A stretch of DNA of 64,000 nucleotides from Myxococcales bacterium. Its GTDB lineage: Bacteria; Myxococcota_A; Polyangia; Haliangiales; Haliangiaceae. A model generated the notes under the pieces. The model was not told the origin of the DNA. It did no database searches and saw only the letters and a program-made list of their open reading frames with translations. The first letter of the stretch is position 1, and every line of letters begins with the position of its first letter. The position numbers and the translations under genes are program-made. Of this stretch, positions 1 through 9,848 are shown piece after piece. The stretch is taken from NCBI GenBank assembly GCA_016706545.1, contig JADJJK010000061.1, forward strand, positions 1-64,000. The letters are read 5' to 3'.

Positions 1-742
1 CACCGGCGGCCGCAGCGCCGTACATGACCGTCTTGCGCCAGCGTGGCTGGGAAGGCGGGCGACGGCGCAGATCGACCACCACCTCGATCACCTCCCCGGC
101 GACGACCTCCACCTTGCGCAGCTCCGAATGGTACCCAGGGCGGCTCAGCTCCAGGTGGTGCATGCCCGGCCGCTGCTCGTTGTCCAGCGGCGTCGCGCCC
201 GCGCTCTTGCCGTCCACCTTGACCAAGGCCCCCGCCGGATCCGATGAGATCCGCAGCATGCCAGCGCGCTTGTTGTAGCTGCCGATGTTCTCCGCCAGCT
301 TGTCCACCATCTCCGCCACCTGGTCATCATCGCAGCTAAGGCCATCGAGCGAACCATCGCAGGCTTGCTCGTAGTGCTCGGGCGCACCAAGGCTCTTGAG
401 CAGCCACAGCGTGGCGCGAACCGCTCGATCGCGGCCCTCGGACCCGGTGACCTCCAGGTTGACCAGCACGTACAGGTCGGAGTTGCCGTTGGCGTGGAAG
501 ACCTTGTTGGCGCAGGACAGCTCGTTGCCGAGATAGCACTGGTCCAGCGCCGCCTGCGCGACCTGCCCCATCGCGTTCTCATCCACCTCGTGCTCGTGCT
601 CCACCAACCAGGTGGCGATCCGCTGGGTCACCAGCAAGCGGAGCTTGGGATCCCCCACCACGCGGACCCCAGTGGACGCTTCCGCAAAGGTGGCCGCGCA
701 CAGCACAAGGAGCGTGATCGTCAACACCCGCGGAGACAGCAT
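1..742 (-). CDS. PEGA-domain secreted or membrane protein (partial, C-terminus beyond the window)
   Basis: The minus frame is open from an ATG at 742 to the window edge, 247 residues without a stop. The N-terminus (MLSPRVLTITLLVLCAATFA) is a signal peptide. Residues about 30-155 form an unassigned domain with two Cys pairs (C69/C77, C128/C137). Residues about 161-226 match a PEGA domain (ISSDPAGALVKVDGKSAG, TPL, then LSRPGYHSELRKVEV), a beta-rich surface or periplasmic module often followed by a membrane helix; the last visible residues (KTVMYGAAAAG) look like the start of such a helix. A TATACT at 757-752 lies only 9 nt upstream of the ATG, so the transcript may be nearly leaderless. Function unknown. 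Confidence 0.8.
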   Translation of the reverse strand, partial: MLSPRVLTITLLVLCAATFAEASTGVRVVGDPKLRLLVTQRIATWLVEHEHEVDENAMGQVAQAALDQCYLGNELSCANKVFHANGNSDLYVLVNLEVTGSEGRDRAVRATLWLLKSLGAPEHYEQACDGSLDGLSCDDDQVAEMVDKLAENIGSYNKRAGMLRISSDPAGALVKVDGKSAGATPLDNEQRPGMHHLELSRPGYHSELRKVEVVAGEVIEVVVDLRRRPPSQPRWRKTVMYGAAAAG

Positions 743-969
743 GGCGCGCGTAGTATAGACCGACGGTCTCGGCGAAACACTGGATCCTACCAGCAAGCCA
801 CGGCCCGTGGCGATGCGCGTCACCTGCCCTGCCACCTGTGCTCAGGCCTGTTCCCGGGCGTCGCCCCAGGCGCTGGGCCGCGCGGTGTGCAGCCCCACGA
901 TGGCGGCGGTGCTGCGATGAACCGCACCCACCTGGGCTGGGCCAACGCCGCCCCTGCTACATTGGCCCC

Positions 970-1578
970 ATGGTCAAGACCGCTGTCCAGAAGCGCGATG
1001 AGGCACCTGCCCCACATGTGGAAGTGCTGCTCACCAGCAAGGGACCGCAGTACCCACCTGGCCGCATGCTGGTGGCGTCTCCCCTCGAGGTGCAGGAGGT
1101 GGTGATGCGCATTCCCCCGAAGCGGGTACTTCGACTCGGCGACCTGCGCGCCACCCTGGCCACCAAGTACCGCGCCGACTACACCTGCGCGATGACCACC
1201 GGGCTGTTCTTGCGCATCGTGGCCGAGGCCGCGTGCGCCGAGCGCGGCAAGAAGGGCCCGGCCATTCCGTACTGGCGGGTGGTGCGCGATGACGGGGAGC
1301 TCATCGACAAGCTGCCAGGAGGCACCGCGGCTGCGGCCGCGCAGCTCGAGGCCGATGAGGTGGCCATCTTCCACCTGGGACAGCGCGTGGTGGTCGCCAA
1401 CGTGGAGCACTATGCGTGGGTGCCGCCGCCACCTCGTCAGCGCACCGCGGCTGGCGACGTGGCCCCGGCGACGCCGCGCGTCGCGAGCCCAGCGGGCGCC
1501 GGAAAGCCCGGCGCCCAAGGAGCGCAAGGAGGCCGCGGGGCCCGCCCGCAGCGGGACAAACGGAGAGGGCCCGGGTGA
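970..1578 (+). CDS. MGMT-family (alkyltransferase-like) DNA-binding protein lacking the acceptor cysteine
   Basis: This 202-residue protein starts at the ATG at 970; the open frame runs further upstream but the conserved part begins here. Residues about 32-135 resemble the DNA-binding domain of O6-methylguanine-DNA methyltransferases: PRE-type helix (LEVQEVVMRIPPKRVLRLGDLR), a helix-turn-helix region (ATLATKYRADYTCAMTTGLF) and a PYWRVVRDDG segment at 100-109 where true MGMT proteins have PCHR. The alkyl-accepting Cys is replaced by Tyr, so it cannot be a suicide methyltransferase. By analogy with alkyltransferase-like proteins it may flag alkylated bases for other repair. The last 60 residues are a Pro/Ala/Gly/Arg-rich basic tail. 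Divergent from the PEGA gene, upstream of the cold-shock gene. Confidence 0.7.
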   Translation: MVKTAVQKRDEAPAPHVEVLLTSKGPQYPPGRMLVASPLEVQEVVMRIPPKRVLRLGDLRATLATKYRADYTCAMTTGLFLRIVAEAACAERGKKGPAIPYWRVVRDDGELIDKLPGGTAAAAAQLEADEVAIFHLGQRVVVANVEHYAWVPPPPRQRTAAGDVAPATPRVASPAGAGKPGAQGAQGGRGARPQRDKRRGPG

Positions 1579-1718
1579 CCCCCGTCCCCCGGCGATTTCT
1601 TGCACGCCGACATGCCAGCGGAGGCATGATCTAGTACAACTCGCCTCTAACGGCGCCGCATCTTCCAACGCGCGACTTCTACGTCGAGCGGATTCGGCTC
1701 GATTTCAGGAGAGCGCAA

Positions 1719-1916
1719 ATGGCTGAAGGTACGATCAAGAAGCTCACGGATAAGGGATTTGGTTTCATCTCCAGTCCTTCGGGCAACGACGTGTTTTTCC
1801 ACATGTCTGCCGTCGAAGGCGTTCGGTACGAAGATCTGCGCGAGGGCCAGAAGGTCACGTACAACGAAGGCCGTGGCCCCAAGGGCCCGCGCGCCGAGAA
1901 CGTGCGCCCGGCGTAA
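1719..1916 (+). CDS. csp: cold-shock protein (CspA family)
   Basis: A 65-residue single cold-shock domain: MAEGTIKKLTDKGFGFISSP at the N-terminus with the RNP1-type KGFGFI, then DVFFHMSAV (RNP2-type) and EGQKVTYNEGRGPKGPRAENV. The family binds single-stranded nucleic acid and acts as an RNA chaperone. Length and domain are typical. An AGGAG Shine-Dalgarno sits 8 nt before the ATG. The gene stands alone with its own strong terminator immediately downstream, so it is probably monocistronic and highly expressed. No cold-inducible leader could be recognised in the 140 bp upstream. Confidence 0.95.
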   Translation: MAEGTIKKLTDKGFGFISSPSGNDVFFHMSAVEGVRYEDLREGQKVTYNEGRGPKGPRAENVRPA

Positions 1917-1965
1917 ACCGGCCAGGTCAGGACCTGGTCTCCCAGGTTCACTGACTTCACGAAGC

Positions 1966-2003
1966 AAGAGCTGACGGCTGCCCCGTCAGCTCTTCTTGTT
2001 TTC
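1966..2003 (+). terminator. intrinsic terminator of the cold-shock gene
   Basis: Perfect 12-bp stem AAGAGCTGACGG (1966-1977) with CCGTCAGCTCTT (1983-1994), 5-nt loop CTGCC, followed by CTTGTTTTC. This is a textbook Rho-independent terminator in the + direction, 50 bp after the csp stop. The other side lacks a T tract. Confidence 0.9.
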
Positions 2004-2125
2004 GGCCTTGGTTCGGCCTCGGTTCGGCCTCGGTTCGGCCTCGGTTCGGCCTTGGTTCGGCCTCGGTTCGGCCTTGGTTTGGTCTCGGTTCGGCCTCTCG
2101 GTTTGGCCTCGGTTCGCGAGCTCGG
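2001..2125. repeat. 11-bp tandem array (TTCGGCCTCGG)
   Basis: About 11 degenerate copies of TTCGGCCTYGG run between the csp terminator and the stop of the convergent glycosyltransferase gene (stop at 2134). The first seven copies differ only by C/T at one position; the later ones decay. It lies outside both genes. Confidence 0.9.
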
Positions 2126-2133
2126 ACGACGGT

Positions 2134-3237
2134 CTAGCGCCGGCCGCCGTGCGCGCGGTCGTAGAGCTCCAGGTAGCGATCGACCATCCGCTCGGCGCCA
2201 AAGCGCTCCAGCGCCGCCGCGCGCGCGGCCTGCCCCATCGCCGCGGCGCGCACCGGATCGCGCAGGGAGAGCAGGGCCGCGGCGAGCGCCGCTTCGTCGA
2301 CCGGCACCAGCAGCCCGGTGACGCCCTCCTCGAGCACATTGGGCAACCCGCCGACGGAGGTGGCGACCACCGGCAGCCCCACCGCCATCGCCTCGGGGAC
2401 CACCAGCGGCAACCCTTCGGTGCGAGAAGGCAAGGTGAACACATCGAACGCCGGCAGGAGCCGCGGTACGTCCATGCGCTGCCCGGTCAGCACCACGGTG
2501 GACGGATCCGGGAGCTTGGAGACCTCCTGCGCCAGCACCTCGCGCATCGGCCCATCGCCGATGATGACCAGGCGCACGCCGCGACCCAGGTGCGGCGCCA
2601 TCGCGCGGATCAGCATCAGGTGGTTCTTGTAGTCGTCCAGCCGCCCCACCGTGCCGACCACCCACGCATCGCCAAGGCCCAGCTCCGCGCGCGCGGCGGC
2701 GCGCAGCGCGGCGTCCGGACCGAACTTGTCCAGCCGGATGCCATTGGGGATGACGTGCAACAGACGCGGCGCGCAGTCCTCCTGCTTTCTGGCCTGCTCG
2801 GCGGTGACCTCGGAGACCGCCACGAACGCGGACAGGAGCCGGGCGGCGCTCTGGCGCAGCAGGCGCTGGCCGCGTGAGCCAGGGTTGACTCCATGCTTGG
2901 TGTGGATGGCCCTGGCGCCTGCCAACCGGGCCGCCACCGCGCCGTAGATCAAGGGCTGCGGGTTGTGGGTGTGAACGATGTCCGCGCGCAGCTTGCGAAA
3001 CGCCAGCGCCAGCCTAGGCGGCAAGGTCACGTCCAGCCCCGCGCGCTTGGGCACGCTGAGCACCGAGACGCCGGCCTTGGCGAACTCCGCGGCGAGTGGC
3101 CCCTCCGGGGGCGGCGCCAGCGAGATCACGGCCACGCGGTGGCCGCGCCGATGCAAGATCGCGGCGAGATCCAGGGCCAGGCGCTCTTGTCCTCCCACCC
3201 CAAACGAAGACAGCACGTGAACGATCGACCAGGTCAC
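2134..3237 (-). CDS. GT4-family glycosyltransferase
   Basis: 367 residues, GT-B fold, retaining GT4 type. N-terminal acceptor half begins SIVHVLSSFGVGGQERLA with the GGQE phosphate-loop motif. C-terminal donor half has VGRLDDYKNH (198-206) and the EX7E motif with E274 and E282 (SRTEGLPLVVPEAMA). Likely transfers a nucleotide-activated sugar to a cell-surface glycan or lipid. The GTG start is supported by an AGAGG Shine-Dalgarno 5 nt upstream. It follows the polysaccharide deacetylase gene by 27 bp in the same direction, so the two form an operon, probably for exopolysaccharide. Substrate cannot be read from the sequence. Confidence 0.9.
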   Translation of the reverse strand: MTWSIVHVLSSFGVGGQERLALDLAAILHRRGHRVAVISLAPPPEGPLAAEFAKAGVSVLSVPKRAGLDVTLPPRLALAFRKLRADIVHTHNPQPLIYGAVAARLAGARAIHTKHGVNPGSRGQRLLRQSAARLLSAFVAVSEVTAEQARKQEDCAPRLLHVIPNGIRLDKFGPDAALRAAARAELGLGDAWVVGTVGRLDDYKNHLMLIRAMAPHLGRGVRLVIIGDGPMREVLAQEVSKLPDPSTVVLTGQRMDVPRLLPAFDVFTLPSRTEGLPLVVPEAMAVGLPVVATSVGGLPNVLEEGVTGLLVPVDEAALAAALLSLRDPVRAAAMGQAARAAALERFGAERMVDRYLELYDRAHGGRR

Positions 3238-3264
3238 AGGTACCTCTCAGCGCGGCCGCGACCG

Positions 3265-4389
3265 CTACGCGCCAGAGTGTCGCGCAGGATGCGCGAGCGG
3301 CGGAAGCGCAAGCTGGCCAAGAAACATGGCATCTGAGAAATCTCGTCCCATCGCCAGGCGGCAGACATCAAACGGGTCCGCGCTTCGAAAGCGGCGAAGC
3401 GCGGGCGGCAAGACCGCGTTGGTGCCGGTGGCGTTGGTGAAGCCGAGCGTGTAGCCCGCGTCGCGGACGGCGGCGCGCAGCAGCGGGTTGCCGGCGAGCG
3501 GACGCCCCACCGGATACGCGATCGCGCGCACCGGGCGCCCCAGCTCACGCTCCAGGTCCTGGCGGGATCCCGCCAGCTCGGCGTGCAGCTCGGCCGCCGG
3601 CACGGTCTGCAACACGCGGTGGCTGCGGGTGTGAGACTCCACGTCCATGCCCGCGGCGGCCAGCGCGCGCACTTGATCCCACGTCATGATCAGCCGATCC
3701 GCCAGCTCGCGGTCCCGTTGCAGAGTCCACGGCTCACCAAGCGCGAGCGCCAGCGCCGACAGCAACGCCTCGAGCTCGAGGCCAGGCGTGTCCTTGATGA
3801 GCCGGGTCACGGTGCCCAGCGCAGACGGCGCGCCAGCGTCAAAGGCGAGCTCCACAGGGGTGGCCGCCGCCGCGCCCGGCACCGCGAGGCGAACGAGCCC
3901 ACGTCGCCGCTGGCGCGCAGATGCCAGCAGCACCGACACTCGCTCCCACCAGAACAGGCGCCGCTCCTCGACGAAACGAGTGGCCACGAAGAAGGTCGCC
4001 GGGACGCCGACCTGGCGCAAGATGGGCGTCGCGACCTCGAGGCACGAGCGATATCCATCGTCGAAGGTGACCAGCACGGGGTTGGGAGGCGGCCGCTCGC
4101 CATCGCAGAAGATCCGGCACACCTCGTCGATGGACAGCGCGGTGCCGTACCGGGCCACCATCTCCATCTGGCGCCGGAACTGCTCGGGGGTCGCGTCCGC
4201 GACTCCTGGATCAAAGGGTGATCCGTCCTCCGGATCTTCGATGTGGTGATAGGTCAGCACCGTCAACACGGGCAGGCGCAGCGCAGCGCGCATCCGCAGC
4301 ACCCCGGAGAGGACCTTTGTCCGGCGCATCGCCGCCGCCAGTTGCTCGCGTAGCCCTGCCACAGAGAGAGGATATCGCAGGTCCCCCAA
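3265..4389 (-). CDS. polysaccharide deacetylase (CE4 / NodB-like)
   Basis: The catalytic motifs of carbohydrate esterase family 4 are present: TFDDGY at 108-113 (base and metal Asp), SHTRSH at 252-257 (two metal-binding His), and AYPVGR near 288. A divalent metal hydrolyses N-acetyl groups from a glycan. The N-terminal stretch (LTVLTYHHIED) is typical. No signal peptide is evident, as in several deacetylases that sit beside GT4 genes. The longest frame uses TTG at 4389; a GTG at 4362 or ATG at 4329 are also possible and no Shine-Dalgarno decides. First gene of a two-gene unit with the GT4 gene. Confidence 0.88.
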   Translation of the reverse strand: MGDLRYPLSVAGLREQLAAAMRRTKVLSGVLRMRAALRLPVLTVLTYHHIEDPEDGSPFDPGVADATPEQFRRQMEMVARYGTALSIDEVCRIFCDGERPPPNPVLVTFDDGYRSCLEVATPILRQVGVPATFFVATRFVEERRLFWWERVSVLLASARQRRRGLVRLAVPGAAAATPVELAFDAGAPSALGTVTRLIKDTPGLELEALLSALALALGEPWTLQRDRELADRLIMTWDQVRALAAAGMDVESHTRSHRVLQTVPAAELHAELAGSRQDLERELGRPVRAIAYPVGRPLAGNPLLRAAVRDAGYTLGFTNATGTNAVLPPALRRFRSADPFDVCRLAMGRDFSDAMFLGQLALPPLAHPARHSGA

Positions 4390-4473
4390 GATGTGTTTGC
4401 CGTCGCAGAAAATCAGGACGTTCTGGGAGCGCCAGGCGCGTGGGCTCCCCGGCGGCGCGCGCGCTGGCGACGC

Positions 4474-5577
4474 TCAAGGGCTACAGAGCCTGAGAAACGT
4501 CAGGGAGGTCTCAGAGAGCATCACCAGGTCCACCGAGATGCCTCGGCGCACCAGCTCGAACGCGCCATCCCCCACCAGCGGAAACCCCGGCAGGCTGCTC
4601 TTCGTGACGCGCCCCCTCGCGTCGACCCGCGCCACCTGCACCACGTCGCCCTCCAGCCAGGCCACCCAGTAGGCCTCGCCGTCGAAGGAGATCCTGGGCG
4701 CACGACCAGCGCCGACGGTGACATGAAACTCACTGCCGCCAGCGGGCGGCGGCGTGCCGCCAGAGTACTGGATCTGCACGATCCCGGCCGCGCTCGACCA
4801 CGCGGTGACCAGCGGATCATGCGGCGGCGGACCGCTGACGATTCGCAGCTCCTTGCAGTCATTGCTGATGACGGTGGCCCCCATGACCGTGGGGACTGTC
4901 AGGAAGTTCACATCTGCACCCACGCAGCGCCCGCTGGCTTCCCGCCAGGCCAGGTGAACGTGATCGACGTAGTCCGTGGAGGACAGCGCGGTGACCACGC
5001 CGTCGGTCGCGTAGATGGCGGACGCGGCGACCTCGCCCGCGGAGGTCAAGTATGACAGGCGTAGCTGGGGGCTCTCAGGCACGCCGCGGCTCCAGATGGG
5101 CAACGTGGAGCCAGTGAGGCCGACGCCCATGGGATCAGCTCCAGCGACCGTATCCTCCCGGAGCACCTCGGTGGCCGCGCTCAGATCCAGGGCGACACTC
5201 CACAAGGTCTGCACGCTCTGCGTGGCCGTGACCATCCACAGCCGCTCGGCGCGCAGCTCCAGCCCAGCCAGGACCGACGCTCCGACTGAGCGAACCTGCC
5301 CAGAGCCGACCTGGTTGCGTCCCAGATCGAAGGACGAGATCGAGGTCTGGCCGCGGGACGGATCGAGCCACGCCGCCAGGTACCCCTCGTCCCTGTCGGT
5401 GACCGCCAGATCGCTGTTGGCGCCCACCGGCGGGATGGACGTCACGCGCGCGGAGCAGACCAGCGCAGGCAGCGGCGGCCCGTCGGGCGCCGCGTCGGCC
5501 CCCTCCCCCGACGCGGCGTCGAAGTTGAAGCGACACGCACCCGCGAGCGCCATCAGGAGGACCAGGATCGAACGCAT
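4474..5577 (-). CDS. hypothetical lipoprotein
   Basis: 367 residues from ATG 5577 (the open frame extends six codons further). MRSILVLLMALAGAC is a lipoprotein signal with lipobox LAGAC. The mature part has repeated short beta-strand-like segments with W/AWL motifs (YLAAWLDPS, VHLAWREAS, YWVAWLEGD) spaced through the chain, as in beta-propeller-like proteins of unassigned function common in myxobacteria. No catalytic motif was recognised. It is 96 bp downstream of no obvious partner and stands between the deacetylase and phzF-type genes, all on the same strand. Confidence 0.75.
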   Translation of the reverse strand: MRSILVLLMALAGACRFNFDAASGEGADAAPDGPPLPALVCSARVTSIPPVGANSDLAVTDRDEGYLAAWLDPSRGQTSISSFDLGRNQVGSGQVRSVGASVLAGLELRAERLWMVTATQSVQTLWSVALDLSAATEVLREDTVAGADPMGVGLTGSTLPIWSRGVPESPQLRLSYLTSAGEVAASAIYATDGVVTALSSTDYVDHVHLAWREASGRCVGADVNFLTVPTVMGATVISNDCKELRIVSGPPPHDPLVTAWSSAAGIVQIQYSGGTPPPAGGSEFHVTVGAGRAPRISFDGEAYWVAWLEGDVVQVARVDARGRVTKSSLPGFPLVGDGAFELVRRGISVDLVMLSETSLTFLRLCSP

Positions 5578-5646
5578 GCGTCCCCACCCTAGCAAACCGC
5601 GAGCCCTCCCAGTGACGAGAAGCGCCTGTCGCCTCCTGTTAGCAGC

Positions 5647-6510
5647 TCACAGCTCGATCGCGCCGCGCCCGAGCTCTTCCACCCTGCCCGCGACGAAGAT
5701 CCCGCCATCGGCGTCCACCGTCAGCTCCAGGCGAGAGGGCCGATCGATCTGCTGCCCCTGCCACACCACCCTGCGCAGCGGCAAGGTGGGCTCCTGCGCC
5801 AGGAGCCAGCCTCCCAGGTTGGCGCACGCCGAACCGGTGGCTGGATCTTCTGCCACCGAGCCGCTGACCAGGAAGAAGAACCGCGCCAGCACCTCATCGG
5901 GGCCGGTGGGCGCGAAGACATAGGCCATGGCGCCACCGCGCACCTCGCTGAAGGCGTGAGCGGCCAGGAGCGCCGGCTGCGGTTGCGCGGCGCGGACCGC
6001 CTCGGCGTCGCAGAGCGGCACCACGAGCTGCTCGGTGCCGGTGTTGACCCAGCGCGGCTCCCCGCCGAGCGCCGTGGCCGGAAGCCCCAGCATCCTCGCC
6101 AGCACCTCGCGCTCCACCGAGACCGGCCGGTGGCTCGCCGCGCGGGCCGTGCGCAGGGTCCAGATGGCGCCGCGGTGGGTCACCGGCACCAGCCCAGCCT
6201 TCATCTCCAGGATCACGCTGGAGGCGGACACCTCGGGCAAGAGCTGGTGCGCCACCAGCGCGCTGCCGAGCGAAGGGTGGCCCGCAAACGGCAGCTCGAA
6301 GCTCGGCGTGAAGATGCGCACGCGGCGGGTGGCCGCGGCGGTGCTCGGCGGCAAGAGGAACGTGGTCTCCGACAGGTTCATCTGGCGGGCCAGGCCCTGC
6401 ATCTGCTGCTCGGACAGCTCGCTGCCGTCCTCGAACACACACAGCGGATTTCCGGACAGCCGTGATCCTTCGAGCGCGAACACGTTGAGGATGCGAAAGG
6501 CCAGGCGCAT
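5647..6510 (-). CDS. PhzF-family isomerase/epimerase-like protein
   Basis: 287 residues, full length for PhzF. Start MRLAFRILNVFALEGSRLSG, then GNPLCVF, NLSETTFLLPP (the Glu corresponds to the catalytic acid/base of PhzF), FAGHPSLGSA and the second-half DPATGSACANLGGWL, the paired signatures of the two-domain fold. PhzF itself isomerises an intermediate of phenazine biosynthesis, but most family members are of unknown substrate and no other phenazine gene is nearby. Function is therefore left at family level. ATG start. Confidence 0.9.
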   Translation of the reverse strand: MRLAFRILNVFALEGSRLSGNPLCVFEDGSELSEQQMQGLARQMNLSETTFLLPPSTAAATRRVRIFTPSFELPFAGHPSLGSALVAHQLLPEVSASSVILEMKAGLVPVTHRGAIWTLRTARAASHRPVSVEREVLARMLGLPATALGGEPRWVNTGTEQLVVPLCDAEAVRAAQPQPALLAAHAFSEVRGGAMAYVFAPTGPDEVLARFFFLVSGSVAEDPATGSACANLGGWLLAQEPTLPLRRVVWQGQQIDRPSRLELTVDADGGIFVAGRVEELGRGAIEL

Positions 6511-6550
6511 CCACGCAGGATAGCCACAAACCGCGCACGCTGTCGAAGGT

Positions 6551-8419
<1,869 letters not shown>

Positions 8420-8455
8420 GGATCCTCGCGCCGCTTCGAGCGTCTTGCGCGCCTC

Positions 8456-8511
8456 GCGGCTCCTGCGGCTCCTCCTGCCCTTGCGGCTCCTGCGGCTCCT
8501 GCGGCTCCGGG
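8456..8511. repeat. 9-bp tandem array (CGGCTCCTG)
   Basis: Six near-identical 9-bp units with one degenerate unit in the middle, located in the 106-bp gap between the stop of the FIST gene and the start of the histidine kinase. Confidence 0.75.
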
Positions 8512-8525
8512 CCGTTTCGGCCCGC

Positions 8526-9713
8526 TCACTCGTACACCGCGCACAGGGCCACCGTGTAGTTGTGATAGTGCAGGTGCTCCCCCACCGCCGCGATCTCGCC
8601 GTAGGTATGCAGCCCCAGCCACGCGCCCGCCTGGCCCAGCAGGCGCTGCAGCGGCGCCACGATCTCCTGCGAGGCGCAGTTGCCGAACATGACCCGTCCT
8701 CGACCGGCGCAGTCAAACTGCAGCACAAACACCGGCGGGTTCGGCTGGGCGAGCCTGGCCGCGCAGTCCTCTGCGCTATGCCGGATCTGGTCCTGGTCCC
8801 GGCGCATGATCCGGACCTGCGCCCCCGCGCTCAGCCCGCCGCCTGGAAAGAACAAGGCGCCCGTGGCCGGCTCGAGCTGCATCGGCATGCGGATGATGAA
8901 CCGTGCGTCATCGCCGAGCTGCCGCGGCCCAAGCGGTACGCCGAGGCTCAAGTGCATGATGCCCTCGGCGTGGAGGTCCTGCGCGTCGCCCTCCAGATAT
9001 TCCTTGAACACCGACCACGCCGGGCGGCCATCCAGCTCGAGCAGCCACCCGTCTCGCTCCGCGGTCACCGTGTGCGCCAGGCCGATCGGCGAGCATCCGT
9101 GGCTGACGGCGACCTGCAGCTTGGCGCTGCCGCGCAGCGCGACCGCGGACACCCCACCACTTAGCACCTGGTCCCCCGCGTACTGGTAGGTGCGCGAGAA
9201 CGACATATCGTCGCCGGCGCATCCGCCGACCACCACGGTGTGCGCCGGCAACTCCTCCTGCATCACCGCCAGAAAGCTGCTGCAGTCGCCGGTGATGCCG
9301 TCAACCAGCAAGATCACGCCGGCCAGGTCGTCCGCTCCGTCGGCGCGCAGGCTGCGCGCCAGCGCCCTGGCGCAGCGCTCGGCGTCCGTCGCGTAGTCGG
9401 GTCGGCTCTCGACCGAGAAGCGGATGGAGGTGGACGCCACCGCCATCACCGTGACCACGCGATCCCGCTCGTCCGAGCAATTTCCGGAGATCACGCCCTC
9501 GCCAGAGCACCCGGCGAGCGACGCCGCGCCGATCACGGAGCGAACGCCAGCCAGCAGCGCCACCTGATCATATCCGGTGGTCGCGAACACCAGACAGAAC
9601 GAAGGCGGACTCGACAACGAGGCACAGGCGGCGAGCGCCGCCTCCACTCCTGCGTCGTAAGGTTCCAGGATGGTGCTTCGACCAGCGCCCACCTGGGTTG
9701 GGTCATGCGCCAT
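8526..9713 (-). CDS. FIST sensory domain protein
   Basis: 395 residues from ATG 9713; a GTG at 9761 would add 16 residues. The chain fits FIST_N plus FIST_C: a Cys- and Gly-rich nucleotide- or ligand-binding-like core (GAASLAGCSGEGVISG, VVVGGCAGDDMSF), and a C-terminal half ending in QRLLGQAGAWLGLHTYGEIA and LHYHNYTVALCAVYE, the usual FIST_C terminus. FIST domains are predicted small-ligand (amino acid) sensors that are often linked to signalling proteins. It has no signal peptide or membrane segment. It precedes the hybrid histidine kinase on the same strand, so the two are probably co-transcribed. Confidence 0.88.
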   Translation of the reverse strand: MAHDPTQVGAGRSTILEPYDAGVEAALAACASLSSPPSFCLVFATTGYDQVALLAGVRSVIGAASLAGCSGEGVISGNCSDERDRVVTVMAVASTSIRFSVESRPDYATDAERCARALARSLRADGADDLAGVILLVDGITGDCSSFLAVMQEELPAHTVVVGGCAGDDMSFSRTYQYAGDQVLSGGVSAVALRGSAKLQVAVSHGCSPIGLAHTVTAERDGWLLELDGRPAWSVFKEYLEGDAQDLHAEGIMHLSLGVPLGPRQLGDDARFIIRMPMQLEPATGALFFPGGGLSAGAQVRIMRRDQDQIRHSAEDCAARLAQPNPPVFVLQFDCAGRGRVMFGNCASQEIVAPLQRLLGQAGAWLGLHTYGEIAAVGEHLHYHNYTVALCAVYE

Positions 9714-9848
9714 GACGAGACCATCGGACGCACGCGCCCAACATACAGATGCAGCGAGCACGGAGTGGGAAGGCGGCGGGGTACGCCGCGCCCGCTGCCA
9801 GAGATTCTCGGCACCCGCCAGGCGGCAAGGACAAGCCGCGTAGGAGGA

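Noticed and set aside
1611..1628. CATGCC-AGCGGA-GGCATG hairpin as a terminator of the MGMT-like gene
   Set aside because: Six-bp stem without a T tract; too weak to support.
3238..3250. Second copy of the palindromic element (TACCTCTC similarity)
   Set aside because: Only about nine bases match, consistent with chance.
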